From Stigmatella ashevillena (GTDB lineage: Bacteria; Myxococcota; Myxococcia; Myxococcales; Myxococcaceae): a DNA stretch of 64,000 bases. Position 1 is the stretch's first letter. Each line of letters starts with the position of its first letter. The position numbers and the translations under genes were made by a program. This document shows, piece by piece, positions 56,523 through 64,000 of the stretch. The DNA lies in contig NZ_JAQNDM010000002.1 of assembly GCF_028368975.1 (NCBI RefSeq), positions 1,302,001 to 1,366,000 of the forward strand, written 5' to 3'. The notes beneath the pieces were generated by a model. That model made no database searches. It worked only from the letters and a program-made list of their open reading frames with translations, and was not told the origin of the DNA.

Positions 56523-56735
56523 CACTGTCTTTCCGGGCTTCCTTGAAGAGGGGAAGCCGCCTAGCCGTGTTTGAATTCGAGTTTCACCGGATTCTTTCAA
56601 TTCTATTACTACTGGTTAAAATCGATTTCCAGACACTTTTTTACTTCCCTTCAGAAAAAATACCGCCTCCATGGAACTACATTTCCCCGCTTTCCAAGAA
56701 AAAGTGATCTGTAATGAACTCCCCTACCTCCACTT

Positions 56736-56755
56736 CTTGTGAACCCGTTCACAAG
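56736..56755. promoter_or_regulatory. Inverted repeat, candidate operator
   Basis: CTTGTGAA (56736-56743), spacer CCCG, TTCACAAG (56748-56755): perfect 8-base arms, about 57 bases upstream of the -35 box of the plus promoter. Size and symmetry suit a dimeric repressor or activator controlling both arms. The cognate regulator is not in the window. Confidence 0.6.
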
Positions 56756-56811
56756 GGTCTTGGAAGAAAAACGCGGGGAAAATCAAAGCGATGTTCGAGT
56801 CCTCACACGTC

Positions 56812-56840
56812 TTGACACGCTATGGCGGAAAAGTTAAATA
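56812..56840 (+). promoter_or_regulatory. Sigma-70 promoter of the acyltransferase/PKS arm
   Basis: TTGACA (56812-56817), 17 bases, TAAATA (56835-56840). The -35 is perfect and the -10 differs from TATAAT at two positions. Transcription would start near 56847 and leave a leader of about 100 bases before the acyltransferase ATG. Such a clean promoter is rare in this window. Confidence 0.7.
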
Positions 56841-56945
56841 CTCTTTCAACAACGGAAGTCCGGAAGAAGCAGAATCACCCTGGTAGTCAGTGCAACTGGA
56901 CAGCCCTTGGATAGACCAATTCCCAGCTGCGATTGGGGGAGCACC

Positions 56946-57812
56946 ATGACGAACATCTACGTCTTTCCAGGACAGGGCTCGCAGACGATTGGGATGGGGA
57001 AGGAGCTGTTCCCCCGCTACAAGCACCTGCTGCGGCAAGCGGATGCCCTGCTGGGATACTCGGTCGCGGAACTCTGCCTCTCGGGACCTCAGGAGCGCCT
57101 GAGCGACACCCGCTATACCCAACCAGCCCTGTACGTCGTCAACGCGCTCTCCTACCTGGAAGAGGTCCGGCGAACGGGGGTCCTGCCTGACTTCGTCGCG
57201 GGCCACAGTTTGGGGGAGTACAACGCCCTCTTTGCCTCGGGGGCCTTCGACTTCCTCACCGGCTTGGAGCTGGTTCAGCGCCGCGGGGCCTTGATGGCCG
57301 CCGCCACGGGAGGTGGAATGGCGGCAGTGCTGGGCCTGCCCCCGGAGCGCCTCTCGGCGATCCTGGATCAGCAGGGGCTCACGTCGCTGGACGTCGCCAA
57401 CCTCAATTCCCCCCAGCAGATCGTCATCTCCGGTCCCAAGCAGGACATCCAGGCAGCAAAGCCCATTCTCGAGCGGGAGGGTGCGAACACGGTGGTGCCG
57501 CTCAAAGTCAGTGCAGCATTCCACTCTCGCTACATGCGGAGCGCGGCGGAGCAGTTCTCGAGCTTCCTCTCGGGCTACCAGTTCGCCGAATTGAAGATCC
57601 CGGTCATCTCCAACACGGAAGCGGCCCCCTATGAGGATGGACGCATTGCCGAGACGTTGACGAAGCAGCTCGCCCATCCCGTCCGATGGATGGACACCGT
57701 CGCATTCTTGCTTCAGCAGCCCGCTCCGGAGATCCTCGAGATCGGACCTGGGCAGGTGCTCACGAGACTGACCCGTCAGATTGCCCAACACCCGCTCCGG
57801 GCCGCCTCCTAA
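56946..57812 (+). CDS. Discrete malonyl-CoA acyltransferase of a trans-AT PKS
   Basis: This 288-residue acyltransferase loads malonyl units onto ACPs of PKS modules that lack their own AT. It starts MTNIYVFPGQGSQTIGMGKE and carries the nucleophile motif AGHSLGEYNALFASG, the active-site Arg tract LVQRRGALM, GMAAVLGLPPERL and the specificity region SAAFHSRYM (malonyl type), ending with ILEIGPGQVLTRL. GGGGGAG lies four bases before the ATG. Its separate existence next to a PKS without an AT in the visible KS module defines the trans-AT type. A terminator-like hairpin separates it from the PKS gene. Confidence 0.95.
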   Translation: MTNIYVFPGQGSQTIGMGKELFPRYKHLLRQADALLGYSVAELCLSGPQERLSDTRYTQPALYVVNALSYLEEVRRTGVLPDFVAGHSLGEYNALFASGAFDFLTGLELVQRRGALMAAATGGGMAAVLGLPPERLSAILDQQGLTSLDVANLNSPQQIVISGPKQDIQAAKPILEREGANTVVPLKVSAAFHSRYMRSAAEQFSSFLSGYQFAELKIPVISNTEAAPYEDGRIAETLTKQLAHPVRWMDTVAFLLQQPAPEILEIGPGQVLTRLTRQIAQHPLRAAS

Positions 57813-57846
57813 GCACTGCGCCGATTCCAAAGCCCATTGCGGAATG

Positions 57847-57870
57847 AAAGCGCTTTCTTAGCGCTTTTTT
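57847..57870 (+). terminator. Rho-independent terminator/attenuator between AT and PKS genes
   Basis: AAAGCGCT (57847-57854), loop TTCTT, AGCGCTTT (57860-57867) with a run of six T (57865-57870). The 8-bp stem is perfect. It lies 35 bases after the acyltransferase stop and 60 before the PKS start, so PKS transcription needs read-through or another promoter. Confidence 0.75.
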
Positions 57871-57930
57871 CGTTTCTCAAGGTTCTGTGCTTTAAGGACG
57901 GCGCGAGCCTCCACCTACCCGGACACCGCC

Positions 57931-60900
57931 ATGCGCCCCGCCTCCCAGATGTTCGAGGTGCTCTTCTCGAGCCGTGACGTCGAGCAGTTCCGCCAACTCA
58001 GCGCCGATTCCAATCCGCTCCATCTCTCCGACGATTACGCGCGCAAGAGTCCCTACGGCGCCCGCATCGTCCACGGGATATTGGGAGCCCTGACAGCGCT
58101 TGGCCGCTTGCCAGAGCGGCGAGCGCAACGCCTTGAGCGGCTGGAATTGCGTTTCCTCAACCCGCTCTTTCTCGATCAACCCTACCGGTTGGCTGTCACG
58201 CAGCCCTCGCCCTTGGAGGCGAGCGCGGTCCTCTCGGATGGAAGCCGCGAGTTGCTGAGGCTGGAGGCCCGGTTCACAGAGAAGACACCCGAGAGGGCCA
58301 CCGCGCGCGAGACTGCGCCAGCAACCGTCCTGCGAGAGCAAGCCGCAGACTTGAGCCTGGAAGACATCCGGCCAGGGCAGCTCCTCGAAGGCGTCTACGC
58401 ACCCCATTGGACGGAGCTGGCGGCGTTGATGGAGCGGCTGGGCGTCCACGGGAAGGGGATCGAGCTGCGGCAAGCCGCGGTGTTGGCTTGGAGCAGCTAT
58501 GCGATCGGCATGGAGCTTCCAGGGCGGAACGCCCTCTTCTCCCGACTCGATGCGGACTTCGACGCCGGGGGAGAGAGCGAGAATCCCCTGCAGTACCGGT
58601 CGCAGGTTGTCTCGGTCGAGACACAGTTCGGTCTGGTGCGGCTGAACGCGACACTCGGCGCATCCACCCCGGTGGCCCGCCTGGAACTGCGCGCTTTCGT
58701 CCGACCTTCATTGCCACCAGCGTCGGTGGCCTCCCTGACCCGCTTGCTGCCAGCCTCGCAAGCGCTCAAGGGCAAGGTGGCGCTGATCATCGGTGGAAGC
58801 CGAGGACTGGGTGCCTCGCTCGTCCAAGCGCTGGCGCTGCAGGGATGCACCGTCTATCTCAACTACTTCAAGAGCGAGCGCGAGGCCGCTGCGGTCCGCG
58901 ACACACTCGGAGTCGCCGCGGCCAACGTCCACTTGCTCCAGGGGGACGGAGCAGACCTGACGTGGTGTCAGCAGGCGCGTGAACAGATCCTGAGCCACCA
59001 CGGCCGCCTGGATGTCCTGCTCTGCAACGCGTGCCTTCCGCTGCAACCGCTGCGCATCGAACCGGATCCCACCTCGCGCCTCACCGAGTACGTCCGCAAG
59101 AGTTTGGCGCTCGTCCATGTTCCCCTGTCCTGCTTCTTGGAGGAGCTCTCTCGCCAGCAGGGTTGGGCCATGGTCCTCTCCTCTTCCGCCGTCAACGACC
59201 CACCGGCGGATTGGCCTCATTATGTGAGTGCCAAGTTCGCCGTCGAAGGGCTGGTTCGCACCGCGGCGCTCGAGTACCCCAAGTCCTCGTTCCTGCTCGC
59301 TCGCCCGCCACGCTTGCTGACGGACCTCACCAATACACCGCTGGGCAACGATGGCGCCCTTTCTCCGGAAGCGGTGGCTTCGGCCATCGTGCGGCGCCTC
59401 AACGGAGAAGCCTCTCAAGGCCAGGTGGCCGTGCTCGAGGATTTCACGCCTCAGCCTGTGCCTCCGCAGGCCCTTGAGACGAAGCCTGAACCCCGCCGCA
59501 AGCTGGCGGTCGCCGCCACCTTTACCTCAGAGCCCATCCAGGACAGCTTGGAGTTCTGGAGCGAGGAGCTGAAACTCGATCTGGAGGTCGAGTTCGCTCC
59601 CTATAGCCAGGTCTTCCAGGAGCTCTTGAACCCCTCGAGCTTGCTGAGCGAGAACACGGAGGGTTTCAACGTCTTGCTGGTGCGCCCGGAGGATTGGCTG
59701 CGCTACCAACACGCCAGCGAGGCAGAGGACCACGGCCCTTACCACCCGGCCGAGCAGGACTTCGCGACGTTCTCGGCGAAGGTCCGCAGCAGCACCGAGG
59801 ACCTCTTGGCTGCCGTGCGGGCACACAAAGCCCGGGTCCCGGCTCCGCTGGTGGTGGTCCTGTGCCCCGCGACCCCAGAGCTTCTGCTGCACAAGGGGTT
59901 CTCCCTCTTCCTGCGCCAGACGGAGGATCGGCTCGAGCGCGAGCTGAAAGGCCACCCGGGGACCTATGTCATCCGGGCCTCTGCATACGCGGACCATTAC
60001 CCCCTGGCGCAGTACCATGACGAGGTTCGCGAGCAGATGGGGCACATCCCCTACACGCCTGCGTACTTCAGCGTGCTGGGAACCCTCGTCATCCGCGCCT
60101 TGAACAGCATCCTGACGCCTCCCTTCAAGGTCATCGCGCTCGATTGCGACAACACTTTGTGGAAAGGGGTCTGTGGCGAGGACGGCGCGCAGGGCGTGGA
60201 GATCTCTCCGAGCTACCGTTACCTGCACGAGCAGGTCATCCGGCAGCAGGCGCAGGGCATGCTCATCTGCCTCTGCAGCAAAAACGTGGAGCATGACGTC
60301 TTCGAGGTATTCGAGCAGCGCCCCGAGATGGCGCTCAAGCGGGAGCACATCACCAGCCACCGCATCAACTGGCTGACCAAGTCGCAGAACCTGCACTCGC
60401 TGGCCGAGGAGCTCAATCTCGGCCTGGACAGCTTCATCTTCATCGACGACAACCCCGTTGAACTCGCGGAAGTGAAGGCCGCCTGTCCCCAGGTGCTGGC
60501 GCTGTGCATCCCCAAGGAGCCAGAGGCCATCCCCGCCTTTGTCGATCACATCTGGGCCTTCGACCGGCTGGTGGTCACCGAGGAGGACAAGAAGCGGGCA
60601 CAGATGTACCGCCAGAACAAAGAGCGGGACACCTTCCAAGGCTCGGCGACCAACTTCAACGAGTTCATCCAGGGCCTGAAGCTGGACCTGAGCATCACCG
60701 AGATGACGGCCGCACAACGCCCGCGGGTCGCGCAGCTCACGCAGCGGACCAACCAGTTCAACTTCACCACCGTGCGGCGCAGCGAGGCAGAGCTCCAGCA
60801 GCTCCAGGACTCGGGCTCCCATCAGATCTGGACCACCCAGGTCAGCGATCGCTTCGGAGACTACGGCCTTGTAGGCGTCGTCATCAGCCGGTGCGAGGCA

Positions 60901-63900
60901 GACCGCGTCACCGTGGACTCGTTCCTGCTGAGCTGCCGTGTCCTGGGGCGAGGCGTGGAGCACGCCATGCTGGCTCGCCTGGGCAAGCTTGCCCTCGACT
61001 CGGGCCTGGAATGGGTGGAGGCCACCTTCATCACCACCGCCAAGAACCCTCCGGCCCTGCGCTTCCTGGAGGCCGTGGGCGCGCAGTTCCGGCAAGAGGC
61101 GGAAGGGCGCGTTCTCTTCCGTTTCCCCGCAGCGTACGCGGCCAACATCACTTTCTCCCCAGACAAAGTCGATCAGAGGGATCTCGATCTGGCCGCCAAC
61201 GCGGAGAAGGGCCGGGCGCCCACCGTCCAGAAAGTGAACACCTCCCGGCTGGACTCGCTGGCGCGGATCGCTCAGGAGCTGTCCGATCCGAAGCGGCTCC
61301 ACGAGCGCATCCGTGTCCGCCGCTCTGGCCAACCGGCGGTGGAAGTCCCCGCGCTGAAGCCCCGGGCGCCAGAGCCCACTCCGTCGCCCCAGAGCACTGC
61401 GGCCCCTGCTCCATCCGTCAAAAACGATGCGGCCACCCTGCTGAACGCCACGGTCGGCTTTCTCCAAGCCGTTTTCAGCCGCTATCTCCCCGCGGCCAGA
61501 AGAGCGGTGACCGCCGAGACGCATTTCGAGTCCCTGGGACTCACGTCCTTCACGATCATCGACATCACGGTTGCGCTCGAGGATGAACTGGGCCGACTGC
61601 CGAAAACGCTCCTCTTCGAGCACAAAACGCTGGGCAGCCTGGCCCGCTATCTCATGGAGGACCACCGGGCAGCCCTCACTCAGAAGGTGAAGCTCGAAAC
61701 GCCTCCTGCTCCCGCGCCCAAGCCCGTGCCCGTGCTTGCCCAGGAGCCAATCCAGCCCACCCAGACAGTCCCCCCGCCCAGTGCCTACCCAGAAGACATC
61801 GCCATCATCGGGATGTCGGGCCGCTATCCTCGCGCACGGAACACCCAGGAGTTCTGGGAGAACCTGAGCGCAGGCCGCAGCAGCATTGGCGAGATTCCCA
61901 CGGAACGCTGGGACCATTCTCAGTTCTACGATCCGAGCGGCAAGCGGCGCGACAAGAGCTACACGAAGTGGGGAGGCTTCGTCGAAGGCGTGGGAGATTT
62001 CGACTCACTCTTCTTCAACATCTCTCCCAAGGAAGCCGAGCTGATGGATCCTCAGCAGCGGCTCTTCCTGGAAGTGGCCTACGAGGCCATCGAAGACGCA
62101 GGCCATACGCGCCGGACGCTGGGACGTGATGTGGGCGTCTACGTCGGCGTCATGGCCAACAACTACCTGCTCTTCAGCGCCAGTGCCTCCCTTGCCGGCC
62201 ACAGCCCTTACCCCTACGCGGACAACTACCAGGTCGCCAACCGCGTCTCCTACTTCCTGGACCTGAGCGGCCCGAGCCTGTCCATCGATACGGCTTGCTC
62301 CGCCTCGGGCGTGGCCCTCCATACGGCCTGCGAGGCACTCCGCTCCGGTGCGTGCAAGACCGCCATCGCCGGTGGCGTCAACCTGATCCTGCACCCCTAC
62401 CGCTACATCCAGTACTCGCAGATGACCATGCTGTCGCGAGACGAGCGGTGCCGGGCATTCGGCAGTGAAGCGCAAGGCTTTGTCATGGGCGAAGGGGTGG
62501 GCGCCGTCCTGCTCAAGCCCTTGAGCCAGGCCCTCCGCGACGGAGACCACATCCACGGCGTCATCAAGGGCAGCGCCGTCAATCACGGGGGAAAGACCAG
62601 TGGCTTCACCGTGCCAAACCCCACGGCACAAAGCACCCTGGTGGCCGAGGCCCTGGAGAAAGCGGGAGTGGATGCGCGCTCCATGAGCTACATGGAGGCA
62701 CACGGCACCGGCACACCGCTGGGCGACCCGATAGAAATCCGAGGGCTCACCGCCGCCTTCCGCCGCAACACCACCGACGCGCAGTTCTGCGCCATCGGCA
62801 GTGTGAAGCCCAGCATCGGCCACCTTGAGCCCGCGGCCGCCATCGCGGGGCTGACCAAGGTCCTGCTCCAGATGAGGCATGGCACCCTGGTTCCGTCCCT
62901 CAACTCCCAGGTGCTCAGTCCGTACATCGACTTCGAGGGTTCGCCCTTCTACGTCCAGCGCGAACGCTCCGAGTGGAAGCGCCCACGCTGGCAGCACAAC
63001 GGCGCCACCGTGGAAGCGCCCCGCCGGGCGGGCATCAGCTCCTTTGGAGCCGGCGGGGTCAACGCACACATCCTGGTGGAGGAGTTTGTCCCGGAGCCCT
63101 CCCCCACGTCCCTGCCTCAGGGACCCGCGCTCATCATTCTGTCCGCCAAGAACGCGGAGCGGCTGCGGGACAGCCTGGAGCGATTCCAGCGCTATCTTGC
63201 CCAGCAAGAACAGCTCGCTCCCCATCAGCGGCCCACCCTGGGAGACATTGCCTACACGTTGCAGGTGGGACGTGAGGCGTTCGAGGAGCGGGTGGCGCTC
63301 GTCGTTCAGGACAAAGAGGAACTCTCTCGGAAGCTGGCCCAACTGCTCGCGGGCGAGCGGAACCTGGAAAGAGTCTTCGCCGCCAACCTCAAGGGACAAG
63401 GTGGAACCCCAGGCACCAGCGCCGCGGGAGAAGACGCCCCTGAGCTCATCCAGTCCCACATCCGCGACGGCCGCCTGGACGCACTGGGGAAACTCTGGGC
63501 TCAGGGCTCGGAGATTCCCTGGGAACAGCTCCACGCAGGCAAGACCCAGCGCCGGGTGCCCCTGCCGACCTACCCGTTCGCCCGGATCCGTCACTGGCTC
63601 CCGGATACGGGGATGCTCACCCTTTCCCGGCAAGTCCACGCACCAGAAGGCCGACCCGCCTCCAGCAAGCCGCACCCCATGCTGGCCCGCGAGAACTCCA
63701 CGGAGGGGAAGCAGCGCTTCGAAGCCCAGTGGGATGGGAGCGAGTTCTACCTGCGGGACCATGTCGTGGCGGCTCGCAAAACCCTCCCAGGGGTCGCCTA
63801 CCTGGAACTGGCCCGTGCAGCCGGAGCGCTGGGCCGAGGAGGAAGCGTCGGGCGTCTGAGGGGCATGGTGTGGTCTCAGCCCATCATCGTCGCGGGGACT

Positions 63901-64000
63901 CCCGTGGAAGCCGGCGTTGAACTCCAAGCGGTCAAGAGTGGCACCGAGGTTATCATTGGCACGAGCACGCCAGGAGGCAGTCCCCTCGTCCACGCGCGAT
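57931..64000 (+). CDS. Trans-AT polyketide synthase: MaoC-SDR-FkbH-ACP-KS-DH..., 3' end beyond window
   Basis: One uninterrupted frame from the ATG at 57931 gives 2023 residues before the edge. Order: a MaoC-like hot-dog domain (1 to about 150; DSNPLHLSDDYARKS, IVHG); a second hot-dog-like stretch; an SDR/KR (about 280-460; KVALIIGGSRGLGAS, HYVSAKFAVEG); an FkbH HAD domain (about 640-1070; ALDCDNTLWKGVCGEDG with Asp738, Asp740, Thr742, and the GNAT-like LLSCRVLGRGVEHAMLARL); an ACP (Ser1206 in LGLTSFTIID); a KS (about 1288-1720; Cys1456 in DTACSASG, EAHGTGTPLGDPIEI, PSIGHLEPAAA); and the start of a DH (His1944 in DHVVAARKTLPGVAYLE). There is no AT in the module. FkbH should load glyceryl from 1,3-bisphosphoglycerate. 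The MaoC and SDR domains could convert it to a lactyl-type starter. Confidence 0.92.
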   Translation, partial: MRPASQMFEVLFSSRDVEQFRQLSADSNPLHLSDDYARKSPYGARIVHGILGALTALGRLPERRAQRLERLELRFLNPLFLDQPYRLAVTQPSPLEASAVLSDGSRELLRLEARFTEKTPERATARETAPATVLREQAADLSLEDIRPGQLLEGVYAPHWTELAALMERLGVHGKGIELRQAAVLAWSSYAIGMELPGRNALFSRLDADFDAGGESENPLQYRSQVVSVETQFGLVRLNATLGASTPVARLELRAFVRPSLPPASVASLTRLLPASQALKGKVALIIGGSRGLGASLVQALALQGCTVYLNYFKSEREAAAVRDTLGVAAANVHLLQGDGADLTWCQQAREQILSHHGRLDVLLCNACLPLQPLRIEPDPTSRLTEYVRKSLALVHVPLSCFLEELSRQQGWAMVLSSSAVNDPPADWPHYVSAKFAVEGLVRTAALEYPKSSFLLARPPRLLTDLTNTPLGNDGALSPEAVASAIVRRLNGEASQGQVAVLEDFTPQPVPPQALETKPEPRRKLAVAATFTSEPIQDSLEFWSEELKLDLEVEFAPYSQVFQELLNPSSLLSENTEGFNVLLVRPEDWLRYQHASEAEDHGPYHPAEQDFATFSAKVRSSTEDLLAAVRAHKARVPAPLVVVLCPATPELLLHKGFSLFLRQTEDRLERELKGHPGTYVIRASAYADHYPLAQYHDEVREQMGHIPYTPAYFSVLGTLVIRALNSILTPPFKVIALDCDNTLWKGVCGEDGAQGVEISPSYRYLHEQVIRQQAQGMLICLCSKNVEHDVFEVFEQRPEMALKREHITSHRINWLTKSQNLHSLAEELNLGLDSFIFIDDNPVELAEVKAACPQVLALCIPKEPEAIPAFVDHIWAFDRLVVTEEDKKRAQMYRQNKERDTFQGSATNFNEFIQGLKLDLSITEMTAAQRPRVAQLTQRTNQFNFTTVRRSEAELQQLQDSGSHQIWTTQVSDRFGDYGLVGVVISRCEADRVTVDSFLLSCRVLGRGVEHAMLARLGKLALDSGLEWVEATFITTAKNPPALRFLEAVGAQFRQEAEGRVLFRFPAAYAANITFSPDKVDQRDLDLAANAEKGRAPTVQKVNTSRLDSLARIAQELSDPKRLHERIRVRRSGQPAVEVPALKPRAPEPTPSPQSTAAPAPSVKNDAATLLNATVGFLQAVFSRYLPAARRAVTAETHFESLGLTSFTIIDITVALEDELGRLPKTLLFEHKTLGSLARYLMEDHRAALTQKVKLETPPAPAPKPVPVLAQEPIQPTQTVPPPSAYPEDIAIIGMSGRYPRARNTQEFWENLSAGRSSIGEIPTERWDHSQFYDPSGKRRDKSYTKWGGFVEGVGDFDSLFFNISPKEAELMDPQQRLFLEVAYEAIEDAGHTRRTLGRDVGVYVGVMANNYLLFSASASLAGHSPYPYADNYQVANRVSYFLDLSGPSLSIDTACSASGVALHTACEALRSGACKTAIAGGVNLILHPYRYIQYSQMTMLSRDERCRAFGSEAQGFVMGEGVGAVLLKPLSQALRDGDHIHGVIKGSAVNHGGKTSGFTVPNPTAQSTLVAEALEKAGVDARSMSYMEAHGTGTPLGDPIEIRGLTAAFRRNTTDAQFCAIGSVKPSIGHLEPAAAIAGLTKVLLQMRHGTLVPSLNSQVLSPYIDFEGSPFYVQRERSEWKRPRWQHNGATVEAPRRAGISSFGAGGVNAHILVEEFVPEPSPTSLPQGPALIILSAKNAERLRDSLERFQRYLAQQEQLAPHQRPTLGDIAYTLQVGREAFEERVALVVQDKEELSRKLAQLLAGERNLERVFAANLKGQGGTPGTSAAGEDAPELIQSHIRDGRLDALGKLWAQGSEIPWEQLHAGKTQRRVPLPTYPFARIRHWLPDTGMLTLSRQVHAPEGRPASSKPHPMLARENSTEGKQRFEAQWDGSEFYLRDHVVAARKTLPGVAYLELARAAGALGRGGSVGRLRGMVWSQPIIVAGTPVEAGVELQAVKSGTEVIIGTSTPGGSPLVHAR

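Larger units (their letters stand above)
56523..56945. promoter_or_regulatory. AT-rich divergent control region between the two cluster arms
   Basis: The 423 bases between the FAAL-ACP and acyltransferase genes are markedly A/T-rich compared with the rest of the window. They hold a near-consensus promoter towards the PKS arm, an 8+8 inverted repeat and poly-T/poly-A tracts around 56636-56670 that could serve the minus arm. No open frame with protein-like composition was seen. Confidence 0.75.

Noticed and set aside
59527-63993. Two long minus-strand frames opposite the PKS
   Set aside because: Antisense shadows of FkbH, ACP and KS coding sequence, whose motifs run without break on the plus strand.

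Overview
This window comes from a high-GC myxobacterium, most likely of the Cystobacterineae (Stigmatella/Cystobacter/Archangium/Myxococcus type). The reasons are the very GC-biased third codon positions, several Ser/Thr kinases with PEGA-like tails, a TPR protein with MJ0042 zinc ribbons, a secreted-hydrolase locus and a trans-AT polyketide synthase. I worked from sequence alone, so family assignments rest on motif recognition.

Layout. 1-7.3 kb holds the end of a GspE N-terminal-domain protein and surface polysaccharide genes: a polyprenyl-P sugar-1-P transferase, two GT4 enzymes, a GT87-like membrane protein and an O-antigen ligase/polymerase. 7.3-15 kb is a tight minus-strand run purH - zinc-ribbon/TPR protein - purD - lptF - lptG, which continues into the O-antigen ligase gene. 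15-24 kb holds regulators (a stand-alone sigma region 4 protein, a MerR protein, two PEGA-tailed Ser/Thr kinases) and a large choice-of-anchor-D/VWA lipoprotein. 24-30 kb holds pssA, a membrane PAS histidine kinase, a fused EutB-EutC ethanolamine ammonia-lyase and a degenerate kinase. 30-34 kb is a probable nucleotide-salvage operon (alkyltransferase-like protein, LOG-family protein, deoD, a divergent PRPP synthetase). 34-46 kb holds a diiron-like membrane protein, a vanillyl-alcohol-oxidase-type flavoprotein, a PMT-like glycosyltransferase and three consecutive exported hydrolases (metalloprotease, gamma-glutamyltransferase, CocE-type hydrolase), then a small acyl-CoA-binding protein. 46-48.5 kb has a tandem pair of unrecognised 97-residue paralogues and a soluble PAS histidine kinase.

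The most striking part is 48.5-64 kb, the left side of a biosynthetic gene cluster. One arm (minus strand, 56522 to 48526) encodes a fatty-acyl-AMP ligase fused to an ACP, a class III aminotransferase fused to an acyl-ACP-reductase-like domain, and two acyl-CoA dehydrogenase-like enzymes. This is the gene set known from tambjamine alkyl-amine biosynthesis (TamA, TamH, TamT). The other arm (plus strand) encodes a discrete malonyl acyltransferase and a giant trans-AT PKS that runs off the window. The PKS begins MaoC hot-dog - SDR - FkbH - ACP - KS - DH, a loading module that should build a three-carbon lactyl- or pyruvyl-type starter from 1,3-bisphosphoglycerate. The arms share a roughly 420-base AT-rich divergent control region with a near-consensus sigma-70 promoter and an 8+8 inverted repeat. 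My working hypothesis is a polyketide carrying an (unsaturated) fatty-amine-derived group, or a polyketide made alongside a fatty amine.

The first gene and the PKS are both cut by the window edges. No tRNA, rRNA, CRISPR array or insertion sequence was seen.
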